From Bacteroidota bacterium (lineage in GTDB: Bacteria; Bacteroidota; Bacteroidia; Chitinophagales; Chitinophagaceae): a stretch of DNA of 64,000 bases. Of the stretch, positions 17,533 through 25,513 are shown piece after piece (position 1 is the first letter of the stretch; every line of letters starts with the position of its first letter). The notes under the pieces are model-generated. The model had not been told where the DNA came from. It did not search any database and worked only from the letters and a program-made list of their open reading frames with translations. The DNA lies in assembly GCA_023387985.1 (NCBI GenBank), contig JAEWHC010000009.1:186001-250000 (forward strand), in the 5' to 3' direction. Both the position numbers and the translations under genes were made by a program.

Positions 17533-18174
17533 ATGTGGAACATACAGCAATTCACCTTCAATCCCTTCCAGGAAAACACGTACCTGGCCTATAACGCAAA
17601 CCAGGAGGGTTTCATTATTGATGCGGGGAACAGCGAGCCCGCAGAATCTGAAATTTTGTTTCATTTTATAGAAAGCCAGGGCATTAAACCGCTCGGATTG
17701 CTGCAAACCCATTGCCATATCGACCATGTATTGGGGATGAAGTCGGTTTGCGAAAAGTATTCGCTTAAACCGCAAATGCATAAAAATGAAGAGCCGGTGC
17801 TGGCGCGGATGGTGAATTCTGCCCGGATGTATGGCATGGTATATACAGCATATTCCGGCGATTGGAGCGAACTGGAAGAAGGGCAGCTATTGAAGGCGGG
17901 TGATGATGAACTGAAGGTGCTGTATGTTCCGGGTCACGCCCCCGGCCATGTTGCTTTTTATTGCGCTGCGCAAAATTTCGTGATTGGCGGTGATGTGCTC
18001 TTTGATGGCAGTGTGGGCCGGACCGATCTTCCGGGCGCCAACCACGAAGTGCTCATGCGCAGCATACGTACTCAACTGTATACCCTGCCGGATGAAACCA
18101 TTGTTTATCCCGGACATGGCGGAGCAACGACCATTGGAAAAGAGAAAAAGACGAATCCGTTTGTGAGGGGGTAG
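17533..18174 (+). CDS. Metallo-beta-lactamase-fold hydrolase (glyoxalase II-like)
   Basis: This 213-residue cytoplasmic enzyme has the full zinc site of the MBL fold: THCHIDH (59-65), the His in PGHAPGH, the Asp in GGDVLFDGSVGR and the His in YPGHGGATTIGKE. The C-terminal GxxTxIGxEKxxNPFV motif is that of the glyoxalase-II-like/YcbL group, thiolester hydrolases of about 210 residues. The substrate could be S-lactoylglutathione or another thioester; Bacteroidota often lack glutathione, so the latter may be more likely. The last residues (FVRG) and the stop are encoded where the hexamer tract begins. The start is the ATG at 17533, right behind a -7 element. Confidence 0.92.
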   Translation: MWNIQQFTFNPFQENTYLAYNANQEGFIIDAGNSEPAESEILFHFIESQGIKPLGLLQTHCHIDHVLGMKSVCEKYSLKPQMHKNEEPVLARMVNSARMYGMVYTAYSGDWSELEEGQLLKAGDDELKVLYVPGHAPGHVAFYCAAQNFVIGGDVLFDGSVGRTDLPGANHEVLMRSIRTQLYTLPDETIVYPGHGGATTIGKEKKTNPFVRG

Positions 18175-18218
18175 GGTAGTTGAGGTTAAGGTCAAGGTCA
18201 AGGTTGAGATTGAGGGGG
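18164..18218 (+). repeat. Degenerate GGTCAA hexanucleotide tract
   Basis: Units such as GGTTAA, GGTCAA, GGTCAA and GGTTGA follow the stop codon of the hydrolase gene and end with GGGGG at 18214-18218. Same family as the tracts at 10471, 12241 and 25466. Confidence 0.75.
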
Positions 18219-18341
18219 TGCACCGTGTTTATTGCGAGAAATAGTTGCGCATGTCAGCAACCAGCGTTACAGAAAACGGCGGGAACTCAAATAATCCTCT
18301 TTTTGCCCTGCTTCCGGCGAATAAAATGGAACTGCCTGCTT

Positions 18342-19853
18342 TTACCTGATCCATTTCCCGATCACGGGAATGGCCGCAAATTCTTTTCGCTCACGAATCA
18401 GCAAATAAAGCCCGTAGCAAATAAACAAAATACTGCCAATCAGGTATTGAACAATCACCCTGGATTTTACCATATCAAACAACCAGATGCTGATTACATA
18501 CACCGCCGTAGCTACCAGCAGATATTCCAGTATCCTGTTCCAGGTATAATTAACCGGGTAATTTTTTTGTCCCCAGACAGCGGAAATGATCATCATAACC
18601 AGATAGCAGGCGAAGGTGGCCCAGGCACTTCCGTTGTAGCCATATTTCGGAATAAGCGCGAAGTTTAAAACAATGGTGATTGCTGCGCCAATAATGGTGA
18701 TCCAGGCTCCGGCCCAGGTTTTATTGGTGAGTTTGTACCAAATGCTAAGGTTATAATATATGCCCAGGAATACCGAACCCATGGCCAGGATCGGGATAAT
18801 GGAATTGCCCTGGCTGTATTCGGCGAAATGCTGTCCATAAGCGAGTTTGGTGATCCAATCGAGGTTCAGCACAATGAACATCCACATGAGTGCGCAGGCC
18901 AGCGAAAAGAATTTCATAACGCGGGCATAGGTTTCCGGGGCGTCTTTGTTTACGCTTTGCTTAAAGAAAAAAGGTTCTGCTGCCATGCGAAAAACCTGGA
19001 TGAAGATGGTGATGAGCACCGCCACTTTATAACCGGCGCCAAAAATACCCAGCTGCCGTTTGGCTTCCAGGGCATCGGCCTGCAATACATTGGTATAAAC
19101 CAGGCGGCTAAGCATTTCATTGATCATGCCGCCCATACCCACGATAATCAGTGGATAGGCATACCTGAGCACCCGTTTCCAGAGGTCGGCATCAAAATTG
19201 AAACGAATGGATTTCCATTCCTGCCAGAGCAGCAACAAGGCAAGCCCGCTCGCAATGGCATTGCTCATTATGTAGTATCCAATCCCAACACCCGGATCAT
19301 AAATGGCATTTACCCATGCTGCATCCGGATTGCGTTCGTAAACCCCGGGCATCACCCGCAAAAAGAAAACGGTGAACAAGACCGTGAGCACCACCGACAT
19401 CACTTTGACAAAAGCATATTTCTTTGGCCGTTCCTGGTGACGCAGCCGGGCGAATGGAAGTACCGAAAGGGTATCGAAAAAAAGGATATAGACCATCCAC
19501 CGCACATATTCCGGATGCGCCTGGAGATCTGCAAACCGGGCGATTTTATCGGACGTCATCAGCAACACCGCCGAAAACAAAAAGGTGCTCACAAGGAGAG
19601 AAATGCTCAGCGTACTGAACAGCTTCTTTTCATCGGTTTGGGTGGTGAAGCGGAAATAAGCCGTTTCCATACCGTAGGTGAAGAGGATATTGAGAAAAGG
19701 GATGATGGCGTAAACCATCGTGATGTCTGCTGTGATGGAGGCGCCATACCACCGAAAAAGAAAAATGGACAGCAAATAGCCGATAAACCGGCTTGCTATG
19801 GTCGGTACACCGTACCAAATGGTCTGCCCGGCTAATTTTTTGACACTGCTCAA
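18342..19853 (-). CDS. Polysaccharide flippase (MOP superfamily, Wzx-like)
   Basis: This integral membrane protein of about 503 residues has 12-14 predicted helices and belongs to the MOP (MATE/Wzx) exporters that flip lipid-linked saccharides. It begins SSVKKLAGQTIWYGVPTIASRFIGYLL, the usual start of these proteins. The open frame extends to 19955, but that would overlap the divergent gene at 19954 and leave no promoter. The TTG at 19853, preceded by AGAGG on the coding strand and by TATTTTAG, is the better start. No glycosyltransferases flank it, so it is an orphan flippase. O-antigen, capsule or peptidoglycan-precursor export are all possible substrates. It runs convergent with the hydrolase gene. 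Confidence 0.87.
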   Translation of the reverse strand: MSSVKKLAGQTIWYGVPTIASRFIGYLLSIFLFRWYGASITADITMVYAIIPFLNILFTYGMETAYFRFTTQTDEKKLFSTLSISLLVSTFLFSAVLLMTSDKIARFADLQAHPEYVRWMVYILFFDTLSVLPFARLRHQERPKKYAFVKVMSVVLTVLFTVFFLRVMPGVYERNPDAAWVNAIYDPGVGIGYYIMSNAIASGLALLLLWQEWKSIRFNFDADLWKRVLRYAYPLIIVGMGGMINEMLSRLVYTNVLQADALEAKRQLGIFGAGYKVAVLITIFIQVFRMAAEPFFFKQSVNKDAPETYARVMKFFSLACALMWMFIVLNLDWITKLAYGQHFAEYSQGNSIIPILAMGSVFLGIYYNLSIWYKLTNKTWAGAWITIIGAAITIVLNFALIPKYGYNGSAWATFACYLVMMIISAVWGQKNYPVNYTWNRILEYLLVATAVYVISIWLFDMVKSRVIVQYLIGSILFICYGLYLLIRERKEFAAIPVIGKWIR

Positions 19854-19953
19854 CCTCTTCGAATTAATTTTGCTAAAATACAAGTAACCATTGAAAGCCG
19901 TGGTGAAAGAAGGGAAAACCTTACTGCGGCAATAACGCATAAAAGAAAATATC

Positions 19954-20625
19954 ATGAAAAAATTGTTTATGACGATTGTTTTTGCCGTATTTGTTTTTGC
20001 CGCATCTTTTGCGCAAAACCTGCCAAAAACCGGTACCCTGAGTTATAATGGTGTGACGTATGCCAGTACAGATTATGAATATGCCAGCACGCCGGATGTG
20101 GTGGAATCGGCCATTACCGAGGCTATGGCCATGAAGGGATTTAAACCTTCAAGTTCCAGGAGAGGCACGCTTGTCTTCCGGAATGTTGTGATGCCTTATA
20201 CCACCGGTGACCGTATTGTGGATGCCATTTTCAGCATCAGCGAAAAAAGCCGTTCGGAAAAAGACAAGTCTGTGGTAAAAGTGATCACCGCTGTGCCCAA
20301 CGCCATTCCCGACAGCCGCCCTAAAAAAGGCACCATAAGACCCGAAAGCGTCGTAATTGAAGGTGGTGCGGTTTATTTTTATGAAGGCGTTTTGCCTACT
20401 GTAGCAAACCGCGAACATTCGCGGCAGGTTGGGATCCAGCAGGATGCCCTAAAGGCTGCCGAAAAGAAATACCAGGATCTGCAAAGCGAACAAAAGAAAC
20501 TGGAAGACCGCCTGAGCAGGCTTCAAAAGGAAATTGAAGACAACAAAAAAGCGCAGGAAGATCAAGCCCGCACCATTGAGGCTGAAAGACAGAAGCTGCA
20601 GATTTTGGAAACACAGAAAAATTAA
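19954..20625 (+). CDS. Secreted protein with C-terminal coiled coil
   Basis: This 223-residue protein has a clear signal peptide (cleavage after SFAQ, residue 21). The central part (about 22-150) is a mixed alpha/beta domain without a family I can name. Residues about 160-220 form a strongly charged heptad region (KYQDLQSEQKKLEDRLSRL), a predicted coiled coil, ending ILETQKN. It should be periplasmic or outer-membrane-associated. It is divergent from the flippase gene with about 100 bases between the chosen starts. No function is proposed. Confidence 0.78.
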   Translation: MKKLFMTIVFAVFVFAASFAQNLPKTGTLSYNGVTYASTDYEYASTPDVVESAITEAMAMKGFKPSSSRRGTLVFRNVVMPYTTGDRIVDAIFSISEKSRSEKDKSVVKVITAVPNAIPDSRPKKGTIRPESVVIEGGAVYFYEGVLPTVANREHSRQVGIQQDALKAAEKKYQDLQSEQKKLEDRLSRLQKEIEDNKKAQEDQARTIEAERQKLQILETQKN

Positions 20626-20705
20626 CCTTAATGCGGTAAACGGTTGAACTCAGTTTAAATTCCATAATTGGAGCTTTTATTTAATGATTTGCATGTTTAA
20701 TCTGT

Positions 20706-20737
20706 AATAAAAATCCCCCGGATATAAACCCAGGGGA
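20706..20737 (-). terminator. Terminator of the DUF1080 operon
   Basis: On the minus strand a stem made by 20714-20721 with 20730-20737 (TCCCCCGG / CCAGGGGA with one mismatch) is followed by ATTTTTATT. It lies 28 bases past the last gene of the operon. Confidence 0.65.
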
Positions 20738-20765
20738 CATGCAACATTTTATAAAACATCTAAAC

Positions 20766-21359
20766 TTACAACCGTTTCAACTGTATATTCCGCCAGTAAA
20801 CTTTAATGCCGCCACCGTCATGGATCTGCAGCGCGATGCTTCCTTTGCCCTGGCCAATCTTTTCATCGGTAAGGGTGATCATTTGCACGCCGTTTAGCCA
20901 GGTGGTTACGGTTGGGCCAACCACGCGGATCTTCATTTTGTTCCAGTCGCCGAACTTCAGGTTCTTGTCCAGTTCTGCCGGAGGCTGAATGAGCCAGCCC
21001 CGTCCGTAGCTTTCGTAAATACCACCGGTATTGTCGCCGGGCGGCGCAACTTCAACCTGCCAACCCGTAATTTTTGTGCCGTCAATGGTACTGCGGAAAA
21101 ACACGCCGCTGTTGCCATTGGCTTCCTGTTTGAATTCTACATTCAATTCAAAATCGTCATAAGAATCCACCGTGGCCAGGTAGCCATATTGTTTATCGGG
21201 GCCGCTTTCAGAGATGAGCAGTCCATCTTCCACATACCATTTTTCTGTTCCATAGGCTTTCCAGCCATCCAGGTTTTTACCATTGAACAATGAGGTTTGG
21301 CTGGCGCTACATGACCAAAGGCCGAACACCATTACAAATCCCAAAAATATCCTGCTCAT
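20766..21359 (-). CDS. DUF1080 / 3-keto-disaccharide hydrolase-like lipoprotein
   Basis: The protein is 197 residues with a lipobox (WSCS, Cys17), then a single LamG-like jelly-roll domain: SLFNGKNLDGWKAYG, DFELNVEFKQEANGNSGVFFRS, GGIYESYG and the C-terminal VYWRNIQLKRL. These are the hallmark segments of DUF1080 (3-keto-disaccharide hydrolase family). Characterised members act on glycosides oxidised at C3 of the sugar, the product of Gfo/Idh/MocA-type oxidoreductases, and such an enzyme is the first gene of this operon. It overlaps the preceding gene by 4 bases (ATGA-type coupling at 21356-21359). It is probably tethered in the periplasm or at the surface. The specific glycoside is unknown. 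Confidence 0.9.
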   Translation of the reverse strand: MSRIFLGFVMVFGLWSCSASQTSLFNGKNLDGWKAYGTEKWYVEDGLLISESGPDKQYGYLATVDSYDDFELNVEFKQEANGNSGVFFRSTIDGTKITGWQVEVAPPGDNTGGIYESYGRGWLIQPPAELDKNLKFGDWNKMKIRVVGPTVTTWLNGVQMITLTDEKIGQGKGSIALQIHDGGGIKVYWRNIQLKRL

Positions 21360-22111
21360 AATTTTCTGATTTTAATGTTTTTGAACCAAACCGGGCTGCC
21401 ATGATCCTGCAAGGAGATCAAACCGGTTTTGAATTTTCCATAGTCGGGAAAGTCTTCCCATTTTCCGCTGTCGCGCCGTTTTTGCCAGTCGTCGCTGTAA
21501 GGTACAAACTCAAGCGTCTTTTGGCCATTTAGCCAGTACTCTGCTTTTTCCGGTGTGAAAAGGATCCGGCTTGTATTCCATTCGCCGGCAGGTTTCATGT
21601 TTTTGGCGCCCACTGCGGGATACATCGCGTAATCAGCACCCACCTGTTGCCAGTCTTCCAGTTTTCCCGGAAATCCCACATCATCAATCAACTGGTATTC
21701 GGGCGCAGTTTCATAAGGCGCTTTGTATTTGCATCCTTCCTGGGCATGATAGAATACCCCGCTGTTGCCGCCGGGACTGATTTTCCAGTCGAGGGTGAGT
21801 TCAAAATTTTCGAATTCCTCCGGGCTGTACACAATGTCGCCACCGGTATCGCCGCCATCCGTAATTCCACGGCTTGTCAGGGTTCCATTTTCTGCACTCC
21901 ATCCTTCAGGAAGTTCGGCCTTGTTGAAGCCTCTCCAGCCTTTGGTTGTAGTGCCGTCAAACAACAATTGCCATCCAAGACCTTGTTCAGCCACGGTTAT
22001 GGTATTGTCTTGTGTCGGGGGGGCTTCTGTACTCATTTGAATGGTTGGGCCACAACCCATAAAAGTTATGGCAGCAGCAAGGGCTGCAATTTTTATGCTT
22101 TTTATTTTCAT
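21356..22111 (-). CDS. DUF1080 / 3-keto-disaccharide hydrolase-like lipoprotein, longer paralogue
   Basis: This lipoprotein is about 251 residues. The start is taken at the ATG at 22111, one base after the stop of the upstream gene; it gives MKIKSIKIAALAAAITFMGCGP with a lipobox Cys. After a Thr/Pro-rich linker comes the DUF1080 domain: WQLLFDGTTTKGWRGF, DFELTLDWKISPGGNSGVFYH, the central EYQLIDDVGFP region and LISLQDHGSPVWFKNIKIRKL. Compared with its neighbour it has an insertion between the two sheet halves, as in the larger DUF1080 subgroup. Having two differing DUF1080 enzymes suggests they cleave different 3-keto-glycosides or act one after another. The evidence for the reaction is family and neighbourhood only. 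Confidence 0.9.
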   Translation of the reverse strand: MKIKSIKIAALAAAITFMGCGPTIQMSTEAPPTQDNTITVAEQGLGWQLLFDGTTTKGWRGFNKAELPEGWSAENGTLTSRGITDGGDTGGDIVYSPEEFENFELTLDWKISPGGNSGVFYHAQEGCKYKAPYETAPEYQLIDDVGFPGKLEDWQQVGADYAMYPAVGAKNMKPAGEWNTSRILFTPEKAEYWLNGQKTLEFVPYSDDWQKRRDSGKWEDFPDYGKFKTGLISLQDHGSPVWFKNIKIRKL

Positions 22112-22112
22112 A

Positions 22113-23474
22113 CTAAACAACTTTCAGGTTAACAGGATCCCAGTTCATGAATTTTCCTTCATAATAGCTGTCATTGCAAAGCAGGGCAGGTGCGCAGGCC
22201 CGGAATCCAAACAGCGGATCTTCAGCTACCGTGCCACCGGTGCGAATTGCCCGGAACCAGTTGCCGAAATGATCATAATGCGCGCCTTTATATCCTCTCT
22301 CTGCAGTATATACGGTTTCGCGGGGAGGCAACATTTTTTTACGTGGCTCTTCCTGGTTTCCGGTATTGGCCGCCGCTTGTGCCAGCAGGAAGGGATCGGA
22401 ACTTTCCGCATTGCGGTTAAGCTTTACGGTTACCCTGTCCCATTCCACATCCATACTGCCCAGGCTGCCGTTCAGCCGCAGGTAAGTCGTGCCGCTTGTG
22501 CCGTCAATAAAATTGCAGCGTAAGCTCAGGTTAAAATCCGGATGTTCTTTCGAATCGGGATAATCAAACATGCCGAGCATTACATCGGGCACTTCACGTC
22601 CGTCGAGCCAGTAGCGAAGGCCGCCCATAGCCGAGATCTTGGTAGGGCCGAGGCTGTTGGTGATAAAATGCAGGCTGCTGAAAAGGTGAACGAACAAATC
22701 GCCACTCATGCCGGTACCGTAATCGCGGTAATTTCTCCAGCGGAAAAAGCGCAGCGGGTCATAGGCATGTTTCTTTACGATCTCATAGCGGTCCCAGGCC
22801 ACATTGGCCGGGCTCGCGTCTGCCGGAATTTTATACTGCCAGGCTCCTTCCGGGCTCATGCGCGCCCAAAAGCCTTCGGCATAATTTAGTTTTCCAATAG
22901 CGCCTTCAGCAAGCAGTGTTTTGGCAAATTCGTTGCCCAGGCTGCTCATACCCTGGCTACCCACAATATACACTTTTCCGCTTTTCTTCCAGGCATCCAA
23001 CAGGGCCTGCCCTTCGGTAACGCTGTGAAGCATGGGCTTTTCACAGTAAACGTGTTTCCCGGCATTCAGCGCAGCAATAGAAATGGGCTGATGCCAATGG
23101 TCGGGCGTGCCAATGATTACCGCGTCAATATCTTTCCGTTTCAGCAGTTCCTTAAAATCCATGGTGGTGAACAGGTGCTGACCCCAGCGGTTTTTGGCAT
23201 CATTCAGCCGCCCCTGGTAAAGGTCACAAACCGCAACAAGCTCCACATTGTCGTGTTGCAAGGCGGTTTTGGTGTCTTCTGTGCCCATAATGCCCGCGCC
23301 AATCAGGCCCAAACGGATCTTATCGCCCGGGGCAAATTCCTCTTGCCGGCGGTAAAGATTTTTAAAAGTGGTATTTGATGCGGAATTGCCGGCTTTCAGG
23401 CCGGGTGCTACAGCCATGGCGGCACCCAGGGTCCCCATTTGGCGGATGAATTTTCTCCGGTTTTCGTTCTTCAT
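22113..23474 (-). CDS. Gfo/Idh/MocA family oxidoreductase with Tat signal
   Basis: The protein has 453 residues. The N-terminus NENRRKFIRQMGTLGAAMAVAPG is a twin-arginine signal, so the folded, cofactor-loaded enzyme is exported. The Rossmann motif GLIGAGIMG is at 56-64, followed by AVCDLYQGR, IIGTPDHWHQ and the EKP motif (145-147) whose Lys is catalytic in this family. Exported family members in Bacteroidota oxidise or reduce sugars at C3 with tightly bound NAD(H). Together with the two downstream DUF1080 lipoproteins this forms a plausible unit for oxidising glycosides to 3-keto forms and cleaving them. It is the first gene of the operon, and AT-rich sequence upstream (23475-23570) probably holds the promoter. 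Confidence 0.92.
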   Translation of the reverse strand: MKNENRRKFIRQMGTLGAAMAVAPGLKAGNSASNTTFKNLYRRQEEFAPGDKIRLGLIGAGIMGTEDTKTALQHDNVELVAVCDLYQGRLNDAKNRWGQHLFTTMDFKELLKRKDIDAVIIGTPDHWHQPISIAALNAGKHVYCEKPMLHSVTEGQALLDAWKKSGKVYIVGSQGMSSLGNEFAKTLLAEGAIGKLNYAEGFWARMSPEGAWQYKIPADASPANVAWDRYEIVKKHAYDPLRFFRWRNYRDYGTGMSGDLFVHLFSSLHFITNSLGPTKISAMGGLRYWLDGREVPDVMLGMFDYPDSKEHPDFNLSLRCNFIDGTSGTTYLRLNGSLGSMDVEWDRVTVKLNRNAESSDPFLLAQAAANTGNQEEPRKKMLPPRETVYTAERGYKGAHYDHFGNWFRAIRTGGTVAEDPLFGFRACAPALLCNDSYYEGKFMNWDPVNLKVV

Positions 23475-23795
23475 TTCATGTGTTTTTTCAAAGCAAGAAA
23501 GGTAATTAGAAAGAATGAATTTTAATTTAGAAATGATAAATTAAAAAATTAAATAAAGCTACCCTGAAAACCAGGGGAAATCCGTAACAACCACCGGTTA
23601 AATGCCCATTACCGAATGCCGGACTTACCTGATGATTTCAAAAAATCCCCATATGCATTGCAGAGTTGTGCCCCGAACCGTAGCTTAGGTCGAACCCCTG
23701 CGGAAATGAATTGAAAGAATGAACAACACCGGCTATTGGATCTGAATAGTTCTTGTTTAATAACAACGATTGAGATGAAATGGTTTTCAACTTTT
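23475..23795. other. Intergenic region without recognisable gene
   Basis: AT-rich sequence next to the oxidoreductase start (23500-23570) is a likely promoter region. The rest shows short frames only, none with a signal sequence or family motif. It marks the left border of a gene-poor AT-richer stretch. Confidence 0.5.
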
Positions 23796-24533
23796 CTAGA
23801 GCAGTTCATTAATTTGCTGAAGCATGGGTGCAAGGTAGTTCGGATCCATTCCCCTGGCATGTGGATCTGTACCTGCAAATCCACCATTGTAAGCCAAAGG
23901 GATATTTACTCTTTTTACAGTTCCTAAAGCACCTCCCACAGCACTGTTGAATTCTACTATCGCATCATCATTGTGTACACCACGTATATCCGTATAGGTT
24001 ATGCCGAAAAAATAATAACTCTTGCGCTTAGCAATATCCCTTGGATTGTTGTTTAACTCGCGTAAATCCTGGCTCCAGGGGGCAATGGACATTGTTCCTG
24101 ATGTTGGTGTTGGAATCCATGGAGCCAGACCAAGATGGGGCGTGCAAATGGTTACTAAATGTTTTATATTAAACCCCTGAACAACCATTGAACGTCCTAC
24201 AACGCCTCCCATGCTATAACAGACCATCAGACAATCATTGAAATTTTGGTTTTGCTTATTTAATAAATCTATTATTTTTTTTGCATTGTCTTTAAAAGGC
24301 GCATTGGTGTCATACGTAACCCACCAGAACCGGTAGTTGTTTGCTTTTGGGAACCTGGCTATTGCATCCCTGATTCGCAACATGTCATTTCCAGACGAAT
24401 TCCAGCCATGCAGCAATATACATTGTTTCGAAATTTTGCTTTCATCAGCTTTGAAGCTCAAATCCTGGAATATTTCTACCTGGGATTTTATGACATATTG
24501 AACGTCAGTTTGATTGAAATCCATTGTTTTCAT
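23796..24533 (-). CDS. Alpha/beta hydrolase, lipase/PGAP1-like
   Basis: This is a 245-residue protein without a signal peptide. The oxyanion/HG motif is CILLHGWNSSGNDM (about 38-51), and the nucleophile Ser107 sits in VCYSMGGVVGRS, a CxSxG variant of the usual GxSxG elbow. TICTPHLGLAPWIP after it is the typical segment behind the elbow in lipases and PGAP1/DUF676 proteins (TPHxG). The acid/His members are probably Asp in NDDAIVEFNSA and His in DPHARG. It may cleave lipid or ester substrates; which one cannot be said. Its codons are AT-richer than those of neighbouring genes and it is isolated in a gene-poor stretch, so recent acquisition is possible. Confidence 0.78.
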   Translation of the reverse strand: MKTMDFNQTDVQYVIKSQVEIFQDLSFKADESKISKQCILLHGWNSSGNDMLRIRDAIARFPKANNYRFWWVTYDTNAPFKDNAKKIIDLLNKQNQNFNDCLMVCYSMGGVVGRSMVVQGFNIKHLVTICTPHLGLAPWIPTPTSGTMSIAPWSQDLRELNNNPRDIAKRKSYYFFGITYTDIRGVHNDDAIVEFNSAVGGALGTVKRVNIPLAYNGGFAGTDPHARGMDPNYLAPMLQQINELL

Positions 24534-25465
24534 TTTGTAAAATTAAAGATTCCCGCTTATTCTGATTTTGCGGTCGCCCCTTTCTGTAACTCCGGGATAA
24601 CATGTTCAGGCCATTTTGATATTCTTAGACGTGTAGTATTTACTAAACGATTTCAATAAATGTTCCCGCGTCATCAAAAGAATGCCTGTATGAAATTGCG
24701 CCATAACCTTAATACCATTGAAAATTTGAATTTGCCCCACTTTTGTTTTTATGAATTCATTGGCCAACTTCTTTTAGTTCCCTCACCAAATCGGAAAGAG
24801 AACAGGATAGTTAATCCCTATGAGAATGTCGATTTGATCAGACATTCCATTTACTGCAGGTAGTTTTTATTCTTTACTCCGGATATGTATAATTCTTCTT
24901 CCAGAGTAGTGGATTGGGTTTTCGCGTCCATTCATGGCAGGACAATTTGAATAAAGATTTGTGAGAAAGTTCCAGGAATATATTTCGTTTTCAATCCCGA
25001 AGGGATTCAATATTTATAGCGATAAATGTAGGTGAATTGTGCGACCCCGAAGGGGTCGTATAAAAATGAAATGGTTGTTGCTAAGGGTCCAGTAGAAGGT
25101 ATTCAACTGAGCCGTTGGTCCTTCAAAGTCCTCCCCCAAGCTCGTTTAATTCCGTCTTTGTCAGCTTACCGTTGTTCTCTAATATGATAATTGCCCGTCC
25201 AATTTAAATTTTTGCTTTAGTTTCTTTCGACAATGTTTATGCAGTCAATATTATTTAAGGGTCACAATATGCTTCGGCGAAATCTTTGGGTGTGTCCACT
25301 GTTGCGAAGGTTGATTGGAATGGTTTATTTCCATATTGCTTCAATCCAAAATCAAATCAACTCTCTTCGGCAATATGCTGCATTTGCCCTTCGATTACTC
25401 ACGGCGTGGGGATAAGAACGCATTCTTTTCCTAATCAAAAACAGAAATAATCAACCAAACGAAAA
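24534..25465. other. Gene-poor stretch with REP-like palindromes
   Basis: No intact coding region is supported here. Short frames up to 68 codons lack family features. On the minus strand about 27 codons between two stops at 25123-25203 read like a protein fragment (ILENNGKLTKTELNELGG), but there is no start. Two CCCGAAGGG palindromes lie at 24993-25058. Confidence 0.5.
24993..25058. repeat. Pair of REP-like palindromes (CCCGAAGGG core)
   Basis: AATCCC-GAA-GGGATT (24993-25007) and CGACCCC-GAA-GGGGTCG (25042-25058) share the same GAA loop and are 34 bases apart. Each is followed by a TAT(T/A) A/T-rich run. Short palindromes with this core are common between genes in Bacteroidota and resemble REP elements moved by TnpA-REP enzymes. 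No transposase is near. Confidence 0.7.
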
Positions 25466-25513
25466 CCCCCTTAGCCTTAACCTCCGCCTCTCCCTTTCTT
25501 CCTACCACCTCAA
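25466..25513 (-). repeat. Degenerate polypurine hexamer tract behind the KASIII gene
   Basis: Read on the minus strand, the last codons of the KASIII gene (TTG AGG TGG TAG) pass into GGAAGAAAGGGAGAGGCGGAGGTTAAGGCTAAGGGGG-like sequence ending with five G's, the same end as the tracts at 10471, 12241 and 18164. Confidence 0.6.

Noticed and set aside
18828..19835. Plus-strand frame of 335 codons opposite the flippase gene
   Set aside because: Antisense of membrane-helix codons gives long His/Arg-rich frames. No motif and no signal sequence.
24993..25058. Possible tRNA or riboswitch from the strong palindromes
   Set aside because: The arms are 6-7 bp with a 3-base loop and no cloverleaf or conserved loop. 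REP-like is the better description.
25123..25203. Protein-like fragment on the minus strand (ILENNGKLTKTELNELGG) between two stop codons
   Set aside because: Only about 27 codons, no start, no recognised family. It may be a remnant, but this cannot be shown.
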